Below, piece by piece: positions 27,433 through 36,856 of a stretch of DNA of 64,000 nt. Position numbers and translations under genes: made by a program. Numbering within the stretch: the stretch's first letter is position 1; each line of letters opens with the position of its first letter. The notes under the pieces are model-generated. The model was not told the origin of the DNA. It saw only the letters and a program-made list of their open reading frames with translations, and did no database searches. The DNA is from Lysobacteraceae bacterium CU05-9. GTDB taxonomy: Bacteria > Pseudomonadota > Gammaproteobacteria > Xanthomonadales > Xanthomonadaceae. The stretch covers positions 588,346 to 652,345 of the forward strand of contig SWJS01000001.1 in assembly GCA_007556525.1 (NCBI GenBank), in the 5' to 3' direction.

Positions 27433-28440
27433 TTATCCGCGCATCTTTCCGAGGACTTCATTGAGGTCCTCGGGTAACGGCGCCTCAAGTTTATAGTCGC
27501 GCCTGGCATCGCCCTCACCGAGCGAAAATGCCAACCTTGCCGCATGCAGGAACAGACGCTTCAAACCGATGTCCTTGCGGATTCGCTTGTTGGCCTCTTC
27601 ATCACCATATTTGTCATCGCCGAGAATCGGATGATTCAAATGCTGTGCATGGACACGAATTTGGTGGGTGCGACCGGTTTCGATTCTCACGGCGGCCAGA
27701 GTCTGACCGGCGAGCCGCTCCACGACCTTGAAGTGACTGATCGCGACCTTGCCTTGCGGGTGCACGGTGACATGGCGTTCACCACCCTGCCTCAGCCCGA
27801 CATGAAGCGGCGCCTTGACGGTCAACTCGCCGTTCGGCAACCGGCCTTGCAGCAATGCCAAGTAGGTCTTCGTGATGCCGGCACCATGGTCTTCGCGCAA
27901 CAATGACTGGAGTTCGCGGAGTGCTGAGCGTTTTTTGGCAATAATCAACAACCCTGACGTGTCGCGGTCGAGCCGATGCACCAGTTCCAGCGACTGACCC
28001 GGTCGGAGCGCCCGTAGCGACTCAATGGCGCCGTGTTTGATGCCGCTGCCGCCGTGGCTCGCCAAGCCGCTTGGCTTGTTCAGGGCGAGCAGTCGATCAT
28101 CCTCAAAAACAATCGCTTTCTCGAGCACTTCCAGAAACGCCGTTGGCGGTGGTGTGGATTCACCTGCTTCACTCAGCCGTACTGGCGGAATTCGCACTTG
28201 ATCGCCGGCGTTCAGTTTGCGCTCGACTTTGACACGCCCTCCGTTCACGCGAACCTGACCGGATCGCACAATCTTATAAATCAACGACTTAGGCGCGCCC
28301 TTGAGCTGACTCAGCAAAAAATTATCAATCCTCTGCCCTTCCCGGTCTTCGCTCACCGTCACCATGCGTGCAGAAGGTCCATCCTTGGGGCGGTCGTCTG
28401 TTCCAGCAGGCTGGGAGGGTCTGGGCGGTTTAGAGGTCAT
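27433..28440 (-). CDS. rluC: 23S rRNA pseudouridine synthase, RluC/RluD family
   Basis: A 335-residue pseudouridine synthase. An S4 RNA-binding domain (RIDNFLLSQLKGAPKSLIYKIVRSGQVRVNG) is followed by a catalytic domain with HRLDRDTSGLLIIAK, which contains the active aspartate, and GRTHQIRVHAQHLNHPILGD. Its place next to and divergent from rne matches rluC of E. coli, which modifies positions 955, 2504 and 2580 of 23S rRNA. ATG 28440 is used; the open frame extends to a TTG at 28461. The stop lies 3 bases from the TonB-like gene. Confidence 0.93.
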   Translation of the reverse strand: MTSKPPRPSQPAGTDDRPKDGPSARMVTVSEDREGQRIDNFLLSQLKGAPKSLIYKIVRSGQVRVNGGRVKVERKLNAGDQVRIPPVRLSEAGESTPPPTAFLEVLEKAIVFEDDRLLALNKPSGLASHGGSGIKHGAIESLRALRPGQSLELVHRLDRDTSGLLIIAKKRSALRELQSLLREDHGAGITKTYLALLQGRLPNGELTVKAPLHVGLRQGGERHVTVHPQGKVAISHFKVVERLAGQTLAAVRIETGRTHQIRVHAQHLNHPILGDDKYGDEEANKRIRKDIGLKRLFLHAARLAFSLGEGDARRDYKLEAPLPEDLNEVLGKMRG

Positions 28441-28914
28441 TAAATACTTATTCTGATACAATCAGAGCGCAGGCTAAGGTTCTGAATTTAAACGTGGTCC
28501 CGGGATATCGCAAAGGATATTGATCGGGGTTCACCATGGTAACAGGGCGAGAGCCGTAACCGGAAACTGCATTCCTTCGGGAATTGGACAACAAACACAA
28601 GGATTGCCTTGTGCGTCGGCTGGGATATCGATGTACAGGGTGGTCGAAACACCAGCTCAAAGCATGCCGGTATGGGTGGGTTGAGGTGGCCTTTTTTGGA
28701 ATATAACAAGCGCTCCCGCGGGATTCCGTGGTGTTGCAGCGCTGGACAATTCGAGATTGCGGTGCTGCCGCGGTTTCTGTCAGTTGAGTCGCCTGCCCCT
28801 TCAATGCATCGGGCTGTGGCATTCGGACAGTGGCGCGCAATTGCATTCAAAGGACATCCAGAGGCAAGACGCCAAGGTCCCCCGCGCAAGGTTTTAGCGC
28901 GAGGAACAACTTAA
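28441..28914 (+). promoter_or_regulatory. Long structured 5' leader and promoter region of rne
   Basis: This 474-base stretch has no supported gene. An extended -10 box, TG-A-TACAAT at 28454-28462, could start an rne transcript with a leader of about 445 bases; no clear -35 box is seen. Hairpins visible by eye include ATTCC-TTCG-GGAAT near 28571-28584 (a stable UUCG loop), CACAAGG-ATTG-CCTTGTG near 28597-28614, AATGC...GCATT near 28803-28823, and GCGC...GCGC just before the start codon. In E. coli the rne leader is cut by RNase E itself to control its level; the same is likely here but is inferred from position and structure. Confidence 0.6.
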
Positions 28915-31872
28915 ATGAAGCGGATGCTGATTAACGCTACGCAAGCAGAAGAACTGCGCGTCGCGATCGTTGATGGTCAAAACCTGTACGACATCGACAT
29001 TGAACAACCCAATCAGGAACAGAAGAAATCCAACATCTATAAGGGCAAGATCACGCGTCTTGAGCCTTCTCTCGAAGCCGCATTTGTTGACTATGGCGCC
29101 TCCCGCCACGGCTTTCTCCCTCTCAAGGAAATTTCCCGCGACTACTTCCAGACCGGTGTCGATGCCAACAAGGCAACGATCAAGGATCTGCTGAAGGAAG
29201 GTCAGGAAGTCGTCGTTCAAGTCGACAAGGAAGAGCGCGGCAACAAGGGTGCTGCCCTGACCACGTTTATTTCGCTCGCCGGTCGTTACATGGTTTTGAT
29301 GCCGAACTCGCCAACTGCGGGTGGTGTGTCGCGCCGCATTGAAGGCGATGACCGTGCTGAATTGAAGCGTGCGATGGACGCATTGACGATCCCGGACAAC
29401 ATGGGTGTCATCATCCGTACCGCCGGTACCGGCCGTGATGCGGAAGAACTGCAATGGGACCTGGATTACCTGCTGAGCGTGTGGAAGGCGATCGCCGATG
29501 CGGCGTTGAGCAAGCCAGCGCCGTTTTTGATCTATCAGGAATCGCGTTTGATCATCCGTGCGCTGCGTGATTACATGCGTCCGGACATTGGCGAAATTTT
29601 GGTCGACACGCCGGAGATGTATGAAGAGGCGCTGGAGTTCGTGAAGCAAGTGATGCCGCATAACGCGCGCAAGCTGAAGCATTACACCGACGACACTCCT
29701 CTGTTCAATCGTTTCCAGATTGAATCGCAAATCGAAAATGCCTACGAGCGCGAAGTCCGTTTGCCTTCGGGCGGTGCGTTGGTCATCGACCAGACCGAAG
29801 CACTGACGGCGATCGACGTGAACTCGGCGCGTTCGACGCGCGGTGGCGACATCGAAGAAACGGCATTCCACACGAACATCGAAGCTGCGGAAGAAGTCGC
29901 CCGTCAAATGCGTCTGCGCGACTTGGCAGGCTTGGTCGTCATCGACTTCATCGACATGTCGTCGAACAAGCATCAGCGCGAAGTCGAAAATACCTTGAAC
30001 AAGGCATTGAAGTCGGACCGTGCGCGTGTGCAGGTTGGACGGATTTCGCGTTTTGGCTTGCTTGAATTGAGCCGTCAACGTTTGCGCCCTTCGTTGGGTG
30101 AGAAGTCCCAGGATGCTTGCCCGCACTGTAAGGGTATGGGTCGTCTGCGCTCGATCGAATCACATTCGCTGAGCATTTTGCGTCTCGTTGAAGAGCACGC
30201 GATGAAGGACAACACGGGACAAGTGTTGGTCCAGGCACCGGTCGATATCGCAACGTATTTGTTGAACGAAAAGCGTCGCGCCATCGGCGAAATCGAACGT
30301 CGTCACGACGCACCGATTGTGATCGTTGCTGATGAGAAACTGCAGTCGCCGCATTACGAAGTGACGCGCATCCGCGAGAATGAATTGGGCGAAGAATCCT
30401 CGAAGCCATCGTACTTCCGTGCCACGGCTCGCAAGCTGCCTACGCATGCGTTGACGAAGGATCACTTGAACATTCCTGCGGCTCCTGCAGTGACCCGCGT
30501 GAAGCACACGGCCCCTGCTCCAGCACGTGACCGTTTGGCTGCCGCTACTCCGTCACCGCAAATCGTCGTTCCACCTCCGGCTCCGGCAGTTGGTGTCATG
30601 GAACGCATCATGCGCCTGTTCCGTGGTGCGCCAGTTCCAGCGGTGCCTGTGACGCCGGAACCTGCTCCGTCTTCCGGTGGCCGCAACAACCGTCGTGGTC
30701 AACGCGCGGATGGATCTTCTGAGGGTGGACGTAACCGTCAGGATCGTGATCGTAACGAACGTCGTAATTCGAACAAGACGAACGGTCAATCGAATAAGGG
30801 CGAACGCGACAATGCGGACCGCAAGTCTGCAGATTCGGGTGCGGGTGCGCCTGCGGCGTCAGCGAAGCCGAACAATCAACGTCAGCAACAACAACCGAAG
30901 CAACGTCAGCCGAAGCCTGAAAATCAGGCACCAGTGACGAAGACCGAAGTGGTGACGGAAGAAGCCGCAGTTTCTTCTGGCGACGATGCACAATCGACCG
31001 AAAATGCGCAAGCCGCGAAACGCCGTGCGCGCAATGAAGCACGTCGCGAGGCCCGCAAGGCACGCGCAGCTGCAAGCGCAGCCGCTGCCTCCACCGTTGC
31101 TGACGAAGCTGTGACGACGGACGCTGTTGCAGCGGAAGTAACGGATCTTGCAGAAACTGCAGCAGAAACCGCGAAGGTCGCATCCGCGCCGGTTGTTGAG
31201 GCCGATCCACCTGCTGTTGTTTCCGATGACGCCGCCGCTCAAGTTGACGCCGATGGTGTTGAAGCAGACGGCGAAAATGATTCCGAAGGCGATTCGCCAA
31301 GTCGCCGTCGTCGCGGACGTCGCGGTGGACGCCGTCGTCGTCGTAACGGCGAAGCGGCAGCGGCTCCTTTGGAAGGATTGGAGCCAATGGAAGCCGGTGA
31401 ATTTGCTGGAATTGGCACCGTGACCGCAGCATCGGGCTCGACGGAGTTCCAGCCGGAATTTGATTTCGATGATGATGATGGTGAAGGCGATTCATCGGTT
31501 GCGGTGAAGCCAGCCGAAGTCGTTACTGTCGATTCTGCACCAGTTGCGGCAGCCACCCAAGCAGTTGAAGCGCCAGTCGGAGAGGCCGCACCTGTGGCAG
31601 CGACTACGCCTGTCGCAACAGCGGATATTGAAGTGCAGCAGACGCAAGCGACGGAAGAAGTTGCGGCGCAACCGGCTGATGCCGCTGTTGCCGTTGAGGC
31701 ATCGCAGGAAGTTTCAGCCGATGAACTCATCGTTGAGCACGTCGAGGCGAAATCGGATGCGCCTGCTCCAACGCTGACTCAGATTCTCAATGAGTCAGTA
31801 GAAGCACAGCAAGGTTTGGATTTGTCATCGTCGATCCGCTCGGCGCTGACAGGTCCGCCACGCAACTTCTAA
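28915..31872 (+). CDS. rne: Ribonuclease E
   Basis: Endonuclease of mRNA decay and rRNA and tRNA processing. The catalytic half is intact: S1 domain at about residues 35-120, DNase I-like domain with [13 protein letters not shown] and [12 protein letters not shown] carrying the metal-binding aspartates, and the zinc link CPHCKGMG near residue 406. The C-terminal about 450 residues are disordered, with arginine-rich patches ([31 protein letters not shown]) that should bind RNA and Ala/Val/Glu/Asp-rich stretches between. A segment [11 protein letters not shown] near residue 565 could be the amphipathic membrane-binding helix. Total 985 residues, similar to other gammaproteobacteria. Confidence 0.96.
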   Translation: MKRMLINATQAEELRVAIVDGQNLYDIDIEQPNQEQKKSNIYKGKITRLEPSLEAAFVDYGASRHGFLPLKEISRDYFQTGVDANKATIKDLLKEGQEVVVQVDKEERGNKGAALTTFISLAGRYMVLMPNSPTAGGVSRRIEGDDRAELKRAMDALTIPDNMGVIIRTAGTGRDAEELQWDLDYLLSVWKAIADAALSKPAPFLIYQESRLIIRALRDYMRPDIGEILVDTPEMYEEALEFVKQVMPHNARKLKHYTDDTPLFNRFQIESQIENAYEREVRLPSGGALVIDQTEALTAIDVNSARSTRGGDIEETAFHTNIEAAEEVARQMRLRDLAGLVVIDFIDMSSNKHQREVENTLNKALKSDRARVQVGRISRFGLLELSRQRLRPSLGEKSQDACPHCKGMGRLRSIESHSLSILRLVEEHAMKDNTGQVLVQAPVDIATYLLNEKRRAIGEIERRHDAPIVIVADEKLQSPHYEVTRIRENELGEESSKPSYFRATARKLPTHALTKDHLNIPAAPAVTRVKHTAPAPARDRLAAATPSPQIVVPPPAPAVGVMERIMRLFRGAPVPAVPVTPEPAPSSGGRNNRRGQRADGSSEGGRNRQDRDRNERRNSNKTNGQSNKGERDNADRKSADSGAGAPAASAKPNNQRQQQQPKQRQPKPENQAPVTKTEVVTEEAAVSSGDDAQSTENAQAAKRRARNEARREARKARAAASAAAASTVADEAVTTDAVAAEVTDLAETAAETAKVASAPVVEADPPAVVSDDAAAQVDADGVEADGENDSEGDSPSRRRRGRRGGRRRRRNGEAAAAPLEGLEPMEAGEFAGIGTVTAASGSTEFQPEFDFDDDDGEGDSSVAVKPAEVVTVDSAPVAAATQAVEAPVGEAAPVAATTPVATADIEVQQTQATEEVAAQPADAAVAVEASQEVSADELIVEHVEAKSDAPAPTLTQILNESVEAQQGLDLSSSIRSALTGPPRNF

Positions 31873-31887
31873 ACGTTGCGATGCCGC

Positions 31888-31938
31888 ATTGAAACAACCG
31901 CGCGTGGTGTAAATCGCGTGCGGTTTTTTCGTTTCAAT
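31888..31938. terminator. Bidirectional terminator between rne and the response regulator
   Basis: An outer stem ATTGAAAC/GTTTCAAT encloses an inner AACCGC...GCGGTT stem followed by six T on the plus strand. It ends rne, and its last bases include the stop codon of the convergent regulator gene. Confidence 0.75.
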
Positions 31939-32581
31939 CGAGTGGCGTTGCATCAAGCCCTTCCGCGCGGAACACGGCGACCAGCTTGGGCACATTCGTG
32001 ACATTGAGCTTGGCGAATAGTCGTGACTTGTGAGTGCTGATCGTTTTCACGCTGACTGACAAAAGATTCGCAATCTCCTGGCAACGGTAACCTTGCACCA
32101 GCATCATCCCGACTTCCAATTCACGCGGCGACAGTCGCGATACCAATGAGCCCTCATGTGGTTTATGCAATGCCATCCGCTGTGCGATTGAACGTGAAAG
32201 ATAGATCTCTCCGCCTGCGACTTTCTCGATCGCCAATGCTATTTCGTCGGTGGAACATTCGGCGCTGAGATAGCCACTGGCTCCGGCTTCCATGACACGG
32301 CCGGGAATGATGCCCTCCTCGGTCCGCGAGAAAACGAGGATCCTTGTCTCCGGCTGTCCCCGACTGATTCGGGACGCTAACTCAATGCCACTGAATCCCT
32401 CAAAATGGGAATCGCACAATACGATCTTGGGTCGCAACACCCGTATTGCACGCAGCGCTTGCTCCCCATTGTTCGCTTCGCCGATGACCCGGAAGCCCGA
32501 TCGACGTTGCAAAGTGGTCTTAAATGCGTCACGAATGAACGCTTCCGAATACACCAAAAATATTGTGACTTCCTTCGACAT
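31934..32581 (-). CDS. LuxR-family response regulator with a degenerate receiver domain
   Basis: A 215-residue NarL/UvrY-like regulator. The C-terminal HTH (LSPRELEVGMMLVQGY through SVKTISTHKSRLFAKLNV) is normal. The receiver keeps the acceptor aspartate (IVLCDSHFEGFSG, near residue 51) but the acidic pair that binds magnesium is replaced (VYSEAF where UvrY has VDDHEL), and the conserved lysine of GYLSK is alanine (GYLSAE). It therefore probably does not undergo normal phosphorylation. ATG 32581 is preceded by CAGGGGGCTGTC; the frame also extends to a TTG at 32602. No histidine kinase is adjacent. A perfect CRP/Clp-type palindrome lies just upstream of the start. Confidence 0.85.
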   Translation of the reverse strand: MSKEVTIFLVYSEAFIRDAFKTTLQRRSGFRVIGEANNGEQALRAIRVLRPKIVLCDSHFEGFSGIELASRISRGQPETRILVFSRTEEGIIPGRVMEAGASGYLSAECSTDEIALAIEKVAGGEIYLSRSIAQRMALHKPHEGSLVSRLSPRELEVGMMLVQGYRCQEIANLLSVSVKTISTHKSRLFAKLNVTNVPKLVAVFRAEGLDATPLD

Positions 32582-32600
32582 GACAGCCCCCTGTTGTCTC

Positions 32601-32622
32601 AATTGTGATTATCATCACAATT
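32601..32622. promoter_or_regulatory. Perfect CRP/Clp-type palindrome upstream of the response regulator
   Basis: A 9-bp perfect inverted repeat, AATTGTGAT and ATCACAATT with a 4-base spacer TATC, gives the core TGTGA-N6-TCACA used by CRP and Xanthomonas Clp. Its centre is about 30 bases before ATG 32581, and about 200 bases before the divergent DUF445 start, so it may block or drive the regulator and perhaps the other gene. Confidence 0.65.
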
Positions 32623-32673
32623 AATGTTTTAGGTCAGAAACCTGAATGAATTCCCTGAAATGACCGAATATTT

Positions 32674-32707
32674 GTTCTGCCAGAACCGCAATTTGGCATT
32701 TTTGCCA
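32674..32707. repeat. Two small palindromes in the regulator/DUF445 intergenic region
   Basis: GTTCTG-C-CAGAAC lies at 32674-32686 and TGGCA-TTTT-TGCCA at 32694-32707. Both lie between the CRP-type site and the DUF445 start and may be protein-binding sites or small hairpins. Confidence 0.4.
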
Positions 32708-32810
32708 TTTCCCTTGTGATTACTGTCCGATTTATTGTCCGTTTAGCGCCATAGGCAAATGACAGACTAAGCTGTAGGAAAAGCACTCGCCGTGCTGTAG
32801 GAACTCGCAC

Positions 32811-34118
32811 TTGACAGAATCGATCAATTTTCAAAACGCAGAGCTTCGCGCTTTGAAAGTCCAACAATTACACCGGAAGAAAGCCATTGCCGTAGGGTTG
32901 CTGGTTTTTGCGGCGATTTTGTTCGTCATTGGTACCTATCTGCATGCACGCAGCGCGCATTGGGGCATCGGTCTCATGATCGCGATGTCCGAGGCCGCTA
33001 TGGTCGGTGGATTGGCGGATTGGTTCGCTGTGACTGCGCTATTCCGGCATCCGCTGAATCAGAAATGGATTCCGCACACGGCGATCATTCCGTCGAAGAA
33101 AGACGCGATCGGCACGAATCTCGCGAACTTCATTTGTGATCACTTCCTCGGCAGTGAACAAGTCATCGCGAAAATGCGCGAGATCAAACCCGCTGACCGC
33201 CTCACGGGATATTTGAATGACCACGATGCAACGGAACGCCTCGGCGATCTGGCACCACGGGTTGTGCCGCATTTAGTGCGAGTGTTGGACAGTCCACAGC
33301 TGCATCAATTCATCCAACGCACCGTGATCGATCGTGTCGGCAAGTTGGATGTCGCTTCCATCATTGCCCGCTCACTCGAGATGATGACGCATGATCGGAG
33401 GCACGAAGGGATTTTGACAAGTGTGCTCGTGTATTTGCACGAACGCCTGGAGTCACCGGACTTGCGTGCGGAAATTGCGGCACGTGTCGAAGCATCGATG
33501 TGGAAGGTGCTCAAATGGGCACAGGTCGACGACATCGTTGCGGACAAAGTCACTGACAAAATCATCAACAGCCTCCGCCAGCTCCTCGCCGAAATGATCG
33601 ACGATCCTGAGCATGAAATGCGCCATCGCATTGACGATGAAATGCGCAAGTTGGTTGATCGCTTGCGCGACGATGAAGTGACTCGCGAACGTGTACATCA
33701 CTTCCGCGATTCGTTGATGCAGAACCCTGAAATTTCGCGGTATGTGACGGGGTTGTGGCAGGAGTTTTTGGCGTGGTTATTGCGCGATTCCGAGAGCGAT
33801 CAAAGTGTCGTTCGCGAGCATGTCATCAGTACGGCACGTGCGCTCGGTCGCAATCTGACGGAAGATGCCGGCATGCGCGATTGGATCGATTTGCAGCTTG
33901 AAAATGCTGTCGAGCCCCTACTCGATCGTTACCGTGATTCCATCCGGAACTTCATCGTTGAACGCGTACAGAAGTGGCCCGCGGATGAGCTAACCAATGA
34001 ACTGGAACTCAGTATCGGTACTGACCTGCAGTATGTGCGTTACAACGGGACCGTCGTCGGCGCCTTGATCGGCGGCCTGCTCTTCGGCACCAAAATGCTG
34101 ATCGACCACTTAGCGTAG
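32811..34118 (+). CDS. DUF445 (YjiN-like) membrane protein
   Basis: A 435-residue protein of the DUF445 family. Two N-terminal membrane helices (AIAVGLLVFAAILFVIGTYL and an AAMVGGLADWFAVTALFRHPL segment typical of the family) are followed by a long helical, charged region and a final hydrophobic helix (VRYNGTVVGALIGGLLFGTKMLI). The start is TTG 32811, preceded by GTAGGAA; there is no suitable ATG before the first helix. Its last 9 bases overlap the convergent omega-amidase gene. Cellular role unknown. Confidence 0.85.
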   Translation: MTESINFQNAELRALKVQQLHRKKAIAVGLLVFAAILFVIGTYLHARSAHWGIGLMIAMSEAAMVGGLADWFAVTALFRHPLNQKWIPHTAIIPSKKDAIGTNLANFICDHFLGSEQVIAKMREIKPADRLTGYLNDHDATERLGDLAPRVVPHLVRVLDSPQLHQFIQRTVIDRVGKLDVASIIARSLEMMTHDRRHEGILTSVLVYLHERLESPDLRAEIAARVEASMWKVLKWAQVDDIVADKVTDKIINSLRQLLAEMIDDPEHEMRHRIDDEMRKLVDRLRDDEVTRERVHHFRDSLMQNPEISRYVTGLWQEFLAWLLRDSESDQSVVREHVISTARALGRNLTEDAGMRDWIDLQLENAVEPLLDRYRDSIRNFIVERVQKWPADELTNELELSIGTDLQYVRYNGTVVGALIGGLLFGTKMLIDHLA

Positions 34119-34910
34119 ATCGAACGCGTCTGCATCCAACATTGCCGGGAACATTTCGCGGAATTCGTTCAACGCGCTCTTTGAGATCGCTGCGGTAACG
34201 ACTTCTTCCCTGTACTCCGTTGTTTCCACCACCGGCATTCCCTTGAAGTCGTAAACCGCGCTGTCGCCCGAGTACTCCAAGTTATTGCCATCGGTGCCAA
34301 CACGGTTGACGCTGGCGACGTAAGCCAGATTTTCGATCGCTCGCGCCTTCGCCAACTGCACCCACGGATAGCGACGCACCGCAGGCCAATTCGCTGTATA
34401 AATCACCAAGTCGTAATCGGATTGCTGCGTGCTCGCATCGTAACCATTGCGCGAAAACACCGGGAAACGCAGGTCATAACAGACTAACGGACAAATTTTC
34501 CATCCGCGAAAATCAACGATGATACGATCCTTGCCCGGCGCATAACGTTCGTGTTCGCGTCCATAACGGAACAGGTGGCGTTTGTCGTAATGCTTCACGC
34601 CACCATCTGGCGTGACGAAATACATGCGGTTAAAAACACCATGATCGGTTCTCACTTGCACCGAACCTGTGACGGCCGCACCGAGTTTGCGCGCTTGTTC
34701 TTTCAACCAATCAACGGTCGGTCCATTGACACCTTCCGCTTGATCAATCGCATCGTTGCTGAAACCACTGGTAAAGGTCTCCGGCAAAATCACCACATCC
34801 GTCTGACCTTGCAGCGGCGCAATCAATTCACCGTAATACTCGCGGTTCCCTGACGGGTCATGCCAACGTGTGTCGCCCTGAACCAAACTGACGCGCAACA
34901 AATCACCCAT
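34110..34910 (-). CDS. yafV: Omega-amidase (YafV/Nit2-like carbon-nitrogen hydrolase)
   Basis: A 266-residue nitrilase-superfamily hydrolase. The Glu-Lys-Cys triad is visible as VILPETFTSGF, HYDKRHLFRYG and PLVCYDLRFPVFSRN. These surrounding residues match YafV/Nit2, which opens alpha-ketoglutaramate (and alpha-ketosuccinamate) to the dicarboxylate and ammonia. It lies 2 bases after a glutamine/methionine aminotransferase gene on the same strand, which would supply exactly that product, so the two enzymes make a coupled, irreversible glutamine transamination. Confidence 0.9.
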   Translation of the reverse strand: MGDLLRVSLVQGDTRWHDPSGNREYYGELIAPLQGQTDVVILPETFTSGFSNDAIDQAEGVNGPTVDWLKEQARKLGAAVTGSVQVRTDHGVFNRMYFVTPDGGVKHYDKRHLFRYGREHERYAPGKDRIIVDFRGWKICPLVCYDLRFPVFSRNGYDASTQQSDYDLVIYTANWPAVRRYPWVQLAKARAIENLAYVASVNRVGTDGNNLEYSGDSAVYDFKGMPVVETTEYREEVVTAAISKSALNEFREMFPAMLDADAFDLR

Positions 34911-34912
34911 GA

Positions 34913-36067
34913 CTACAGGGCCTTCAGGCGTTCAATGGCGGCATCCAACGTTGCGTCACTCTTTGCAAAGCACAACCGAATCAGGCGCTGACCCTTCGGC
35001 GGATTTGCATAAAACGGTGATAGCGGAATTGCTGTCACGCCCTTCTCGACTGTCAACCAACGGCAGAACTCCATGTCATCCAGGTCACTCACCTTCGAGT
35101 AATCGACGAGCTGAAAATATCCACCCGGTACTGGCAACGGTTCAAACTTCGTTTGCTTAAGCTGCTCACGGAACGCATCACGTCGCGCTTGATAAAACGC
35201 ACCCAATTCCTCGTAATGCTCCGGCTCTTCGCGAATCATTTCCGCAAACGCAACTTGCGCCGGCGTAAACGTACAAAACGTGTTGTATTGATGCACCTTG
35301 CGCAATTCTTTCGTCATCGCCGGTGGTGCGACCGCATAACCAACCTTCCATCCGGTGCAGTGGTATGTTTTACCAAACGACGAAATCACAAACGCACGCT
35401 CGCGCAATTGTGGGTAGCGCAAAACTGATTCGTGTTGCGCACCGTCGAACACGATGTGCTCATAAACTTCATCAGACAGCAGATAGATATCCGTACCATC
35501 GAGCAATTCGATCAACGCATCGATGTCGTCGCGATTCAACATCGCACCCGATGGGTTGTGCGGCGAGTTGATCATGAGCATGCGCGTTTTCGGCGTGATC
35601 GCTGCCTTGATCGCATTCCAATCTGGCGCAAAGGTACGCGGATCCAACGAGACGTGCACGGCGGTTGCGCCCGCAAGATCAATTGCAGGCTCGTAGCAGT
35701 CGTAGCAAGGATCCAGCACGATGACTTCATCACCCGCCTTCACAACACCGTGAATCGCGTTGAAAATCGCTTCCGATCCACCGGAACATACTGTGATTTC
35801 CGTGTTTGGATCGGGACGGTAACCATAGCAGCACTCAGTCTTGTCCGCGATGGCCTCACGCAACGATTGCAAGCCAGGCATCGGTGAATATTGGTTCAAT
35901 CCGTCCGCCATCGCCCTCGCGGCGGCGTCCACCAAACGTTTCGGGACGTCGAAATCCGGAAAACCCTGCCCCAGATTCACGGCATTGTGTTCGGCGGCAA
36001 GCGCGGACATCACCGTAAAAATCGTCGTCTCAACTTTCGGCAATTTGGTTTCTGGCGTAGGAATCAC
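34913..36067 (-). CDS. ybdL: Methionine/glutamine aminotransferase, YbdL-like (class I PLP)
   Basis: A 384-residue aminotransferase of fold type I. The PLP lysine is in SSFGKTYHCTGWKVGY; other markers are NLGQGFPDFDVP, NSPHNPSGA and LLSDEVYEH. This pattern is that of YbdL and kynurenine/glutamine transaminases, which prefer methionine, glutamine and aromatic amino acids. With the following omega-amidase it probably recycles methionine from its keto acid in methionine salvage. Divergent from the ccm operon, with 138 bases between. Confidence 0.9.
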   Translation of the reverse strand: MIPTPETKLPKVETTIFTVMSALAAEHNAVNLGQGFPDFDVPKRLVDAAARAMADGLNQYSPMPGLQSLREAIADKTECCYGYRPDPNTEITVCSGGSEAIFNAIHGVVKAGDEVIVLDPCYDCYEPAIDLAGATAVHVSLDPRTFAPDWNAIKAAITPKTRMLMINSPHNPSGAMLNRDDIDALIELLDGTDIYLLSDEVYEHIVFDGAQHESVLRYPQLRERAFVISSFGKTYHCTGWKVGYAVAPPAMTKELRKVHQYNTFCTFTPAQVAFAEMIREEPEHYEELGAFYQARRDAFREQLKQTKFEPLPVPGGYFQLVDYSKVSDLDDMEFCRWLTVEKGVTAIPLSPFYANPPKGQRLIRLCFAKSDATLDAAIERLKAL

Positions 36068-36205
36068 AGCGGCGGTCTCTCCATGGTGGGGACAAACGTG
36101 GGCATCCGCACAGTTGGGACACCTTGGACCCCTTGATTTTAGCGTTTCACTGGGAGAAAGTCTGCCAAAAAGGTAGAATGGAAGGATTGTATTTTTTGCA
36201 GTGGT

Positions 36206-36856
36206 ATGGCGTCGAACCTCCCTTCACCATCCGCCGTCCTGGCGGTTCGCGAATTATGTTTTTCGCGCAATGATGAGCCGATTTTCGGACCGTTGAGCTT
36301 TGAGCTCCGCGATGGCCACGCCATGCTCATTGAAGGTGATAACGGCGCCGGCAAGACGACGCTATTACGCGTCCTCGCAGGCTTCCTGACACCGACATCC
36401 GGTGAGGTGTTGCTTGATGGAGTAGCGGCGAATTGGCATGCTCGTTCGCAACGCATGAGTTACCTCGGTCACACGTCCGGTTTAAAGTCGGATCTCACAG
36501 GTTTGCAAAATCTGCGTGCATTACTCGGCATGCAAGGACAACGCCACGATCGCTCATTGGCACAAGCCGTTGAACGTGTCGGCTTGCTTGGCTTTGATGA
36601 TGTTCCTTTACGTGCGTTATCAGCTGGCCAAAAGAAACGCATGGCACTCGCCAAACTCTGGCTCTCCCCTGCGAAGTTGTGGATGCTCGATGAGCCTTAC
36701 GCCAACCTTGATCTCGACGGCATTGCGTTGGTCAACAACATGATCGAAGAACATGTTGCTTCCGGTGGATCCGTCATGCTCACGTCGCACGGCGCGTATG
36801 CGTCGCCACCGGTGCGCACCCAAACGTTGCGCATGCAAAGTGCGGTGATGGCGTGA
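36206..36856 (+). CDS. ccmA: Cytochrome c maturation ABC transporter, ATPase CcmA
   Basis: A 216-residue ATPase. It has Walker A GDNGAGKTTLLR, signature LSAGQKKRMALAKL and Walker B LWMLDEPYANLD. Together with CcmB, CcmC and CcmD it releases haem-loaded CcmE for cytochrome c assembly. This is the first gene of a complete ccm operon, in which each start overlaps the preceding stop. The first ATG (36206) has no strong ribosome site; a possible -10 TAGAAT is at 36174. Confidence 0.94.
   Translation: MASNLPSPSAVLAVRELCFSRNDEPIFGPLSFELRDGHAMLIEGDNGAGKTTLLRVLAGFLTPTSGEVLLDGVAANWHARSQRMSYLGHTSGLKSDLTGLQNLRALLGMQGQRHDRSLAQAVERVGLLGFDDVPLRALSAGQKKRMALAKLWLSPAKLWMLDEPYANLDLDGIALVNNMIEEHVASGGSVMLTSHGAYASPPVRTQTLRMQSAVMA

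Noticed and set aside
28894-30126. 410-residue open frame opposite the rne catalytic half
   Set aside because: Shadow of rne; arginine-rich composition comes from reverse reading and no domain is seen.
30650-31500. Repetitive codons in rne that look like a tandem repeat
   Set aside because: They encode the disordered Ala/Glu/Arg-rich C-terminal region; no exact repeat unit is present.
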